From contig CAZCEC010000018.1 in NCBI GenBank assembly GCA_964497615.1, forward strand, positions 39,519 to 103,518: a DNA stretch of 64,000 nt, in the 5' to 3' direction. Every line of letters starts with the position of its first letter. Within the stretch, counting starts at the first letter, position 1. The DNA is from CAZCEC01 sp964497615. Lineage in GTDB: Bacteria; Chloroflexota; Anaerolineae; Anaerolineales; UBA6663. This document shows positions 58,480 through 64,000 of the stretch, piece by piece. The notes under the pieces were generated by a model that worked only from the letters and a program-made list of their open reading frames with translations, had not been told where the DNA came from and did no database searches. Position numbers and translations under genes: made by a program.

Positions 58480-59735
58480 TCGGGCTGGACCCCGTAATAG
58501 CCTGGGTAGCGCTGCTGGATGAGGGCGATCTCGGCCGCGCACAGTTCAGCACGCGCCGGGCCAGTGCCCTGCGCGCTGACGGGCAATCCCACCAGGCGCG
58601 GGTCGCTCCAGTGGGCGCGGTAGACGTAGCCGAGCTGGTAGTAATCGTCCCCGGCTTGATAGCACCAGTCTTGCCCGTGGATGATCACCGGACCGGGGAG
58701 GAAGAGCGCGGGCCAGGGGGTCAACTCGCGCAGGGTGGCGGGATAGCGGCCTTCGCGGGCGTGATAGGCGGTGATGGCCTGCGTGACCCGTGCGGCGCGC
58801 TGTTCGGTCAACTGGCGGGTGTCCACGCGCAGGGCGAGGAGGTAGACGCCGACCAGCAGGGCCGGGCCGAGCACCGAATAGGCGGCAGCCCACAGCCGGC
58901 GGCGCGGCAGGACGGCGATCACCACGCCGCCCGCGGCCAGGGCCGCCAATGCGGGCAGCACCATCCAGAAGATGAACAGGGAATCGTAGGTGGAGTCCCA
59001 GACCAGCAGCCAGTAGAGGAAGTGAATCGTCCGGGCGAGCAGGAGGGCGCACAGACCGAGGCACTGCGCGGCGGTGAAACTGCCGGCGGCAGTCCACCGG
59101 CCGGCGGCGGGCTGAGGCGGCAGCGCCCGGACCCCGGCGCAGAAGAGCAGGCCGGCGATGAGCAGGGCCAGGGGCGGCATGAGCCAGGGATGCCAGGCCA
59201 GCGCGGCGAAGGGGGGGGGCACGGCGCGGTCGCCGGTGTAGTAGCTGAGCTCGGCGGGGAGGGCCAGGGCGGCGAGGGCCAGCAGGCCGGCGATGAGCCA
59301 CACGCGCGCGCCGGTGTGCTGGGAAGCCCAGGCCAGGCCGGGCACGAGTAACCAGCCGGCGGCAATGGCCCCCAGCATGGCGAACGAGGCGATCCCGCCG
59401 CGCAAGAAGAAGCCAATCGCCAGGCTGCCCAGCACCAGCACGAGCGGGAGCAGGAAGTAGATGACCAGCTTGAGGGACTTGGACATGCCTGCCTCCCGGT
59501 GGGGGGCGCGCCACGCGCGCCAGTGTTCGCGCGCCAGCAGGGCCGGCGCATGGGCCAGCTCGCGCGCGGCAAAGGCCAGCGCTACCTGGGGGCCGCGCTG
59601 GGCGGCGTCGGCCAGCGCCTGGGCGAAGACGGCCTCCATCTCGCCGGAGAAATCTGCCTGGTAGCGCGGCGGATAGGCGCGCAGGAGGCGGCGATACAGG
59701 GTGACGAGGGTTCCAGCCAGCCGGGAGCGCATCAC
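58476..59735 (-). CDS. Polytopic membrane protein with the same N-terminal module
   Basis: A 419-residue protein. The N-terminus (LYRRLLRAYPPRYQADFSGEM, then AVFAQALADAAQRG) matches that of the downstream FG-GAP protein. About eight to nine membrane helices follow, then a soluble C-terminal domain of about 100 residues that begins ITAYHAREGRYPATLREL, a pattern close to type II secretion pseudopilin C-terminal domains. No known transporter motif is seen. It is the second gene of a PadR-controlled operon: regulator, this protein, FG-GAP protein. The role is unknown; sensing or cell-envelope stress response would fit the regulator type. Confidence 0.72.
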   Translation of the reverse strand: MMRSRLAGTLVTLYRRLLRAYPPRYQADFSGEMEAVFAQALADAAQRGPQVALAFAARELAHAPALLAREHWRAWRAPHREAGMSKSLKLVIYFLLPLVLVLGSLAIGFFLRGGIASFAMLGAIAAGWLLVPGLAWASQHTGARVWLIAGLLALAALALPAELSYYTGDRAVPPPFAALAWHPWLMPPLALLIAGLLFCAGVRALPPQPAAGRWTAAGSFTAAQCLGLCALLLARTIHFLYWLLVWDSTYDSLFIFWMVLPALAALAAGGVVIAVLPRRRLWAAAYSVLGPALLVGVYLLALRVDTRQLTEQRAARVTQAITAYHAREGRYPATLRELTPWPALFLPGPVIIHGQDWCYQAGDDYYQLGYVYRAHWSDPRLVGLPVSAQGTGPARAELCAAEIALIQQRYPGYYGVQPE

Positions 59736-59769
59736 TAGGCGGCGCAGATCGCGGCGCGCAGGGCGGCCA

Positions 59770-60123
59770 TCAGGCCTGATCCTTGGCGATGCGCAGATGG
59801 GCGGCCTGGGTCATCTGGCGCAGGCGGGCGGTCTCGGCTTCCAGGATGCGGCGGCCCAGACGCGTGAGCCGATAGGCCTTGCGCGGGCGGCCGGACGCCT
59901 CCGGCGCGTCGTCGTCCACGCGTTCGATCCAGTCCTGATCCAGCAGGCGCTTGAGGGCGCCGTAGAGGGTGCCGGTGCTGAGCTTGACGCGGCCGGCGCT
60001 GAGGGCCTCGACGTCCTTGAGGATGGCATAGCCGTGGTTTTGCCCGGGCGCCAGGCTCAACAAGATAAAGAAGGTGGCCTCCGTGAGCGGGAGCTGAGCG
60101 TGGAGATTGTCGGCCGGCAGCAT
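59770..60123 (-). CDS. PadR family transcriptional regulator
   Basis: A 117-residue regulator. The PadR winged helix is evident: LTEATFFILLSLAPGQNHGYAILKDVE, in parts, then LSTGTLYGALKRLLDQDWIE and RKAYRLTRLGRRIL, the recognition helix and wing. A short C-terminal dimer helix follows. PadR proteins usually repress their own operon and sense small molecules or membrane stress. The ATG at 60123 with GGGAG nine bases upstream is preferred; a longer frame would start inside the operator. An excellent promoter and palindrome lie upstream. The next two genes on the same strand, 34 bases away, are the likely targets. Confidence 0.88.
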   Translation of the reverse strand: MLPADNLHAQLPLTEATFFILLSLAPGQNHGYAILKDVEALSAGRVKLSTGTLYGALKRLLDQDWIERVDDDAPEASGRPRKAYRLTRLGRRILEAETARLRQMTQAAHLRIAKDQA

Positions 60124-60155
60124 GATAGGCGTCTCCCTGAATATGGCGTCGGTTG

Positions 60156-60176
60156 ATATGTCGCCTGACGACATAT
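60156..60176. promoter_or_regulatory. PadR operator palindrome
   Basis: ATATGTCG and CGACATAT around a 5-bp centre form a perfect 21-bp palindrome. It has the ATGT/ACAT half-sites known for PadR-family operators, and covers part of the -10 box of the promoter that drives the padR gene. Confidence 0.75.
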
Positions 60177-60202
60177 TAGCCGAAAAGGGGGGCGGGTGTC
60201 AA
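60173..60202 (-). promoter_or_regulatory. Promoter of the PadR operon
   Basis: On the minus strand: TTGACA (60202-60197), an 18-bp spacer, TAATAT (60178-60173). Both boxes are near consensus. Overlap with the palindrome at 60156-60176 indicates negative autoregulation. Confidence 0.7.
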
Positions 60203-60274
60203 GGGCGGAGGGCGAGGGTGTGTGTAAGTGGAAGGTGTGTAGGTGAGGGGGCGGGGGAGGGGCGACGAGGCAGG

Positions 60275-60329
60275 GCGAAGCATTCGCTCAGGAGACTGGC
60301 AAGTCCGGGCGGTTGAGCGAATGCTTCGC
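60275..60329. repeat. Perfect 16-bp inverted repeat
   Basis: GCGAAGCATTCGCTCA (60275-60290) is the exact reverse complement of 60314-60329, with 23 bases between. GGCGAAGC/GCTTCGCC at 63069-63076 and 63121-63128 is a related, shorter pair. It lies between the padR promoter and the end of mscL, and may be a REP-type element or a terminator for mscL on the minus strand. Confidence 0.7.
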
Positions 60330-60362
60330 TGCTGCGGAGGCGCGGAGGGACAGGAACGGCAG

Positions 60363-60794
60363 TTACTTGGCTTCGAGCTGCGAGGTGCAGTTGGGGCAGC
60401 GGGTGGCCTTGAGCGGGATGGTGCTCAGGCAGTGCGGGCACTCCTTGGTGGTGGGCGCGGCGGGCTTGGTGGTCAGCCGGTTGACCGTGCGCACCAGCAG
60501 GAAGATGACAAAGGCGATGATGAGGAAATCCACCACGGCGTTGATGAACAGGCCGTAGTTGAGGGTGGCGGCGCCGGCGGCCTGGGCGTCGGCCAGGGTG
60601 GCGTAGGTGCCGCCATCCAGGGGGATGAAGCGGTCGGCGAAGCTGATGCCGCCCAGCAGCAGGCCGACGAGGGGCATCAGGAGGTCGTTGACGAGGGAGG
60701 CAATGATCTTGCCAAACGCCCCGCCGATGATGACGGCCACTGCCAGGTCGAGCACATTGCCGCGCATGATGAACGTACGGAATTCCTTGAGCAT
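60363..60794 (-). CDS. mscL: Large-conductance mechanosensitive channel with C-terminal zinc ribbon
   Basis: A 143-residue MscL. MLKEFRTFIMRGNVLDLAVAV leads into the first pore helix (GGAFGKIIASLVNDLLMP), and the second helix is VVDFLIIAFVIFLLVRTVNRL. It opens when the membrane is stretched, releasing solutes under osmotic down-shock. Instead of the usual short cytoplasmic helix, the C-terminus carries a zinc ribbon with CPHC at 119-122 and CPNC at 133-136. AAGGAGG lies before the ATG. It is two bases after the glycosyltransferase gene on the same strand. Confidence 0.92.
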   Translation of the reverse strand: MLKEFRTFIMRGNVLDLAVAVIIGGAFGKIIASLVNDLLMPLVGLLLGGISFADRFIPLDGGTYATLADAQAAGAATLNYGLFINAVVDFLIIAFVIFLLVRTVNRLTTKPAAPTTKECPHCLSTIPLKATRCPNCTSQLEAK

Positions 60795-60795
60795 G

Positions 60796-62013
60796 TTAGC
60801 CTCCTTGGGCGACTTCCTCATAAAAAGCGGTCATCCGGGGAATGACGCTATGCAGGCTGTATTGCTCGCGGATCAGCCGCGCGCCAGCCTGCCCCAGGTG
60901 GTGATAGGCGGCGGGGTCGGCCAGCACGCGCAGGGCCGCGTCCGCGAAGCCATCCACATCGAAGAAATTGCGCACCAGGCCCGTCTCGCCCGCGCGGATG
61001 AACTCGCGCACCGGGGGGGTGTCGGAGGCCAGCACGGTGCAGCCGCAGGCCAGGGCGTTGAGCAAGGACCAGCTTAGCACGAAAGGCACGGTGAGGTAAA
61101 TGTGCAGGTCGCTCAGGCTGAGGAGGCGGGCCAGGTCGGCGGGCTTGACCTGGCCGAGGAAGAGCAGGCGGTTGAGGTCGTATTCATCCTGCTTGAGGAC
61201 GAAGTCCTTGAACGACTTGTCGCGGATGAATTTCAGGTCGCCGCCATAGGCCACGCGGTCGGAGCCGACGATGAGGAAGACGACGCGCGGGTCGGCGGTG
61301 TAGATTTTTTTGGCGGCGCGCATGAAGATATCGAAGCCGCGCATGGACTCGAAGCCGCGTGAGACGTAGGTGACGATGCGGGTGTCGGGCCCAAACTTGT
61401 GCGGGCCAAAGGCGCGCTCGGGCGCCTGCGGCAGCGGCCGCCAAAAGTCGGTGTCGATGCCGTCGTGGAGGACGCGCAGTTTGGGGCGGTAGGCGGCGGG
61501 CATCAGGCTGGCTTGATATTCGGTGGGCGAGTAGCCGGCCCGGCAGTACTCCATGTCGAGCAGGATCATGCCGTTGCGGGTGCGCGCCCGCAAGACGTCT
61601 TCCTCCAGCACCGGCCACTCCGGGCGGAAGTCCATGTCGCTGTTGTGAGGGTGATAGAAGTATTCGAAGTAGTTGATGATGGGCGCGGCCGGGAACAGCT
61701 CGGGCAGGAAGAGGGTGGAGCCGAAGCCGGAGTGGCCGACGATCAGGTCGGGGCGGAGGCGCAGGGCGAGAGGCTTGAGGGCCTCGTACACCCCGGCGGC
61801 GTGGGCGGTGGCGTTATCGAAGGTGCGGGTGAGGTAGTGCGACTGCTGGTCGGCGCCGCCGCTGGGCTTGTACTGGATCTTCTGGATGCCGCCGGCGATG
61901 CCGGGGGGCGTCTCCGAGACGAAGGTGCAGCGGTAGCCCTTTTCCTTGATGAGATGCGCGGCGATGTGGCCAAACTGCGCGGGGAAATTCTTGTGGACAA
62001 ACAGGATGTGCAT
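60796..62013 (-). CDS. Glycosyltransferase, GT4-like (GT-B fold)
   Basis: A 405-residue GT-B enzyme. The acceptor half starts MHILFVHKNFPAQFGHIA, a form seen in a group of GT4-like transferases. The donor half has IVTYVSRGFESMRGFDIFM, VFLIVGSDR, and the donor-site Glu region VLSWSLLNALACGCTVLASDTPPVREFI. The EX7E motif is modified: Ser-Trp replaces the first Glu. It probably moves a sugar from a nucleotide donor to a glycan or lipid. Its ATG overlaps the stop of the Ig-like lipoprotein gene (TAATG). Confidence 0.85.
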   Translation of the reverse strand: MHILFVHKNFPAQFGHIAAHLIKEKGYRCTFVSETPPGIAGGIQKIQYKPSGGADQQSHYLTRTFDNATAHAAGVYEALKPLALRLRPDLIVGHSGFGSTLFLPELFPAAPIINYFEYFYHPHNSDMDFRPEWPVLEEDVLRARTRNGMILLDMEYCRAGYSPTEYQASLMPAAYRPKLRVLHDGIDTDFWRPLPQAPERAFGPHKFGPDTRIVTYVSRGFESMRGFDIFMRAAKKIYTADPRVVFLIVGSDRVAYGGDLKFIRDKSFKDFVLKQDEYDLNRLLFLGQVKPADLARLLSLSDLHIYLTVPFVLSWSLLNALACGCTVLASDTPPVREFIRAGETGLVRNFFDVDGFADAALRVLADPAAYHHLGQAGARLIREQYSLHSVIPRMTAFYEEVAQGG

Positions 62014-63023
62014 TAGGGCGTGCAGGTCAGCGTGAAGCTGACCCGGTTGGACTCGAGGGCGTTGGGGGCGATGATCTTGAGCCACATCTGGCCGCCGACC
62101 GAGCCGGTGAACTGCATGTCGTAGGCCACGGCGAAGGTGCGCGGGCCGGGGCCGTCGAAGGTGGAGGTGAGGGTGTCGGGCGGGATGAAGACGAAGCCGG
62201 GGGTGTCGGCGGCCATCTCCAGCACATAGGTGACCTGCCCGGCGCCCTGCGAGGTGAACGTGCCGCTGAACACGATGGTCTGCGGGCAGGTGCCGGTGAC
62301 CTCGGCGTTGTCTACTGCCAGGTTGGCGGCGGTGACGCTGATGGGGCCGGCGGCCTGGCCGGTGGGGACGGGGCTGCCGCCAATTGCCGCTACCACGTCA
62401 ATCTGCACGTAGATGGGCTGGTTGGCCTCCGGGCCGATGCCGAACACCTGCCCGGACGGGTTGCGCAACATCCAGAAGCCGGTGTAGCGGCCCAACTGTG
62501 CGGGGGCGGTCAGGATGACGGACAGGTCGGCGGTTTGGCCGGGCGCGATGGTGGCCAGGAGGGGCACGGCCTCGGCGTTGCCCATCGGCTCGCCGCTGAC
62601 GTGCACCAGGGCGTAGGCGGCGTTCCAGGTGGTGGTGCCGTTGTTGCGCACTTGCCAGGTCTTGGTGAACACCTGGTTGGGGGTGAAGTCCGTGCCGTCG
62701 GGCACGGTGACGTCGGCCAGGAACTCCGCGCTGTCGGTGCCGGGCTGGGCGGTGACGTCGGCAGTGGGGGGCAGCGTGGCTTCCGGCGTTCCGGTAGCAT
62801 CGCCGACGACGGGGGTCTGGGAGGCGGCCTGGGTGGGCGCGGCACTCGCCGAGGGGGCGCTGGTGGCCGAAGGGGCGGGCGTGGGCGAGGCGGCCGGGAG
62901 GGCCGTCAGGGTGGGACGGTCAATGTCGGGCGTGACGGTGGCGGGCGCGGGGTTGGCCCGGCAGGCGGCCAGGGCGGCGGCCAGCGCCAGGAGAAGCACG
63001 GCGCGCTGAATACGAGTATTCAC
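62013..63023 (-). CDS. Lipoprotein with NBR1-like Ig domain
   Basis: A 336-residue lipoprotein. The leader ends ALAAC, a lipobox, then about 85 residues rich in Pro, Thr, Ala and Ser. An Ig-like domain of the NBR1 central type follows (FTPNQVFTKTWQVRNNGTTTW, seen in parts, then LARYTGFWMLRNPSG-like strands), and a second beta-domain ends the protein. Such domains are common in Chloroflexota surface proteins and probably bind other proteins or glycans. The GTG at 63023 is chosen because a promoter ends seven bases upstream, which implies a leaderless mRNA. Confidence 0.8.
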   Translation of the reverse strand: MNTRIQRAVLLLALAAALAACRANPAPATVTPDIDRPTLTALPAASPTPAPSATSAPSASAAPTQAASQTPVVGDATGTPEATLPPTADVTAQPGTDSAEFLADVTVPDGTDFTPNQVFTKTWQVRNNGTTTWNAAYALVHVSGEPMGNAEAVPLLATIAPGQTADLSVILTAPAQLGRYTGFWMLRNPSGQVFGIGPEANQPIYVQIDVVAAIGGSPVPTGQAAGPISVTAANLAVDNAEVTGTCPQTIVFSGTFTSQGAGQVTYVLEMAADTPGFVFIPPDTLTSTFDGPGPRTFAVAYDMQFTGSVGGQMWLKIIAPNALESNRVSFTLTCTP

Positions 63024-63030
63024 GCTGTTT

Positions 63031-63058
63031 ATGCTAGCTTGAAACAAGGAATTGTCAA
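63031..63058 (-). promoter_or_regulatory. Promoter giving a leaderless transcript (Ig-like lipoprotein)
   Basis: On the minus strand: TTGACA (63058-63053), a 16-bp spacer, TAGCAT (63036-63031), then seven bases to the GTG start. Transcription would begin at or next to the start codon. Confidence 0.5.
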
Positions 63059-63129
63059 CGTGGGAACAGGCGAAGCGTTTGTCAGGCGGAGCCATCTATC
63101 TCAAGGCGGAGCCAACCACTGCTTCGCCC

Positions 63130-63795
63130 TTACGCGGTGAAGTCCGTATAGGCCAGGGCGCGGCCCGGCGGCGCGACCACAAATTCGTCGTCCCACGGCC
63201 CCTGGGCCAGTTTTTGCACCAGGGCGGGCGAGCCGTCCACCGTCTCGAAGCGGAGCTTGAAACGGGCGGCCATCTCGCGGCCGTAAGCGTGGTAGGGGGC
63301 GAGGTCGGCGTGGCCGGTGTTGATGAAGCACAGCCGGGTGTAGTGCTGGAACATCATGTGGATGACGTCATCGGCGGTTTCCGCGCCGTACTTCGCCACC
63401 AGCCGGTCGTATTCCTTGAAGGGGGTGTCAGCTTCGTCCACCCAGCCCTTGGTGAGGTAGTAGGTGCCAGGCTCGCGGCTGATCTGCTCGTGGTAGGCGG
63501 TGCGGGAGCCGAGGAACAGGGCGATGCAGTCGTCCACGCGGGGGACGACGAGGCGGGCGGCGGGCGATTGCAGGCCGACGACCGCGAGCGAGCATAGGCC
63601 GTAACCCAGCAGGACGGTGCCGGCCTGGACGGCGTTCAGGCGCTCTTGCAGGGCAACGCGCAGGTTGGGGGGGCGGTTGTGCAGGCCGTATTCCAGGATT
63701 TCGTGGGTGGCGCCGGGAGGCAGGAAGGGCTGCATCTCCTCAAAGACGGTGGCGCAGGCGATGACGTGGCAGGAGGCGGGCGTGGGTGAGGGCAT
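63130..63795 (-). CDS. DUF1638 domain protein
   Basis: A 221-residue protein of the DUF1638 family. VIACATVFEEMQPF, LLGYGLCSLAVVGLQS, LVVPRVDDCIALFLGS and TYYLTKGWVDE are the typical blocks. Conserved cysteines (in IACATV, YGLCSL and DDCIAL) may bind a metal or cofactor. Members often sit beside corrinoid-dependent methyltransferase genes; no such gene is nearby here. The ATG at 63795 is chosen over upstream frames by the promoter that ends seven bases before it, so this gene too may be leaderless. Confidence 0.82.
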   Translation of the reverse strand: MPSPTPASCHVIACATVFEEMQPFLPPGATHEILEYGLHNRPPNLRVALQERLNAVQAGTVLLGYGLCSLAVVGLQSPAARLVVPRVDDCIALFLGSRTAYHEQISREPGTYYLTKGWVDEADTPFKEYDRLVAKYGAETADDVIHMMFQHYTRLCFINTGHADLAPYHAYGREMAARFKLRFETVDGSPALVQKLAQGPWDDEFVVAPPGRALAYTDFTA

Positions 63796-63802
63796 GCCTA
63801 AC

Positions 63803-63831
63803 GTTGTACGGCAAGCGGCCGGGAGGCACAA
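63803..63831 (-). promoter_or_regulatory. Putative promoter of the DUF1638 gene
   Basis: On the minus strand: TTGTGC (63831-63826), 17-bp spacer, TACAAC (63808-63803), then seven bases to the ATG. The -35 box is moderate; spacing is ideal. Confidence 0.45.
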
Positions 63832-63862
63832 GTGATGGATGTCATGGAGGAGGCATTTTTCT

Positions 63863-63959
63863 CCGCGGAGTACGCTGAGCACGCGGAGAAAGGCGGGAGA
63901 AGGGGAGGAGAAAGGCGGGAGAAGAGCATTCAACCGCGGAGGGCGCGGAGCACGCGGAG
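63863..63959. repeat. Cluster of CGCGGAG-type direct repeats
   Basis: Two 26-bp copies, 63863-63888 and 63934-63959, begin CCGCGGAG and end CACGCGGAG, with three mismatches. Between them GAGAAAGGCGGGAGAAG occurs twice (63886-63902 and 63908-63924). No gene is seen from 63796 to the end of the window. Confidence 0.7.
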
Positions 63960-63972
63960 TGGGGAAAGGGGC

Positions 63973-64000
63973 AGATTCCTCACCCGCGCAGGGGCTGCGC
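63973..64000. repeat. Dispersed palindromic repeat copy, cut by the window edge
   Basis: AGATTCCTCACCCGCGCAGG matches the left end of the copy at 37618-37681. The rest lies outside the window. Confidence 0.6.

Noticed and set aside
63863..63959. Possible CRISPR array
   Set aside because: Only two copies of the 26-bp repeat, and the sequence between them is itself made of direct repeats rather than unique spacers; no cas gene nearby.

Overview
The window is GC-rich bacterial chromosomal DNA, densely packed with long operons and with almost no intergenic space. The family mix points to Chloroflexota (Anaerolineae/Caldilineae-like), an inference at medium confidence. The supporting signs are a peptide-type solute-binding lipoprotein with a long Pro/Thr/Gln linker, a large sugar-acid catabolic locus, cydABDC, TrpB2-type tryptophan synthase, an alkylglycerone-phosphate-synthase-like flavoenzyme and many short dispersed palindromic repeats. 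A run of ten Ns at 27136-27145 shows it comes from a draft assembly. No rRNA, tRNA, CRISPR array, prophage or intact insertion sequence was seen.

Region 1 (about 0.7-33.5 kb) is the centrepiece, a divergent catabolic locus around a GntR/HutC regulator (19614-20405). The left arm (minus strand, 19486 down to 717) is a near-continuous run of 16 genes: AP-superfamily phosphodiesterase, PL22 oligogalacturonate lyase, sugar-phosphate isomerase/epimerase, luciferase-like flavoprotein, DUF2264 protein, polysaccharide deacetylase, Gfo/Idh/MocA dehydrogenase, DapA-family lyase, glycerol-1-phosphate-dehydrogenase-like protein, class I (DhnA-type) aldolase, FGGY kinase, HAD phosphatase, GMC oxidoreductase, DUF1537 four-carbon sugar-acid kinase, PdxA2 and a nucleotide-sugar epimerase, closed by a terminator at 640-677. 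The right arm (plus strand, 20594-33462) encodes a complete five-gene ABC importer, a glycerophosphodiester phosphodiesterase, an enolase-superfamily dehydratase, a glycerol kinase and two FAD oxidoreductases related to anaerobic glycerol-3-phosphate dehydrogenase. A likely operator overlaps the -10 box of the right-arm promoter. The arms fit uptake of an acidic, glycerol- or phosphate-substituted oligosaccharide, cytoplasmic breakdown, and flow of C3/C4 pieces to dihydroxyacetone phosphate. The true substrate is unknown.

Region 2 (33.5-40 kb) holds a ferritin-like protein, a GH2 beta-mannosidase, an unrecognised conserved protein and PanB. Region 3 (40-50 kb) is respiration and lipid metabolism: cydA, cydB, cydD, cydC, then convergent glpD and an alkylglycerone-phosphate-synthase-like gene. 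CydD carries an in-frame array of seven 24-bp repeats that looks like a captured dispersed repeat. Region 4 (50-57 kb) is a mixed housekeeping and accessory stretch: translation-factor-like barrel, GyrI-like protein, uracil-DNA glycosylase, CDP-alcohol phosphatidyltransferase, EEP nuclease, YbaK-type deacylase, VOC protein, TrpB2 and a small zinc ribbon. Region 5 (57-64 kb) has a PadR-controlled operon of two membrane proteins with related N-termini, an operon for an Ig-like lipoprotein, a glycosyltransferase and a zinc-ribbon MscL, and a DUF1638 protein. The first gene of the window (amidohydrolase) runs off the left edge.
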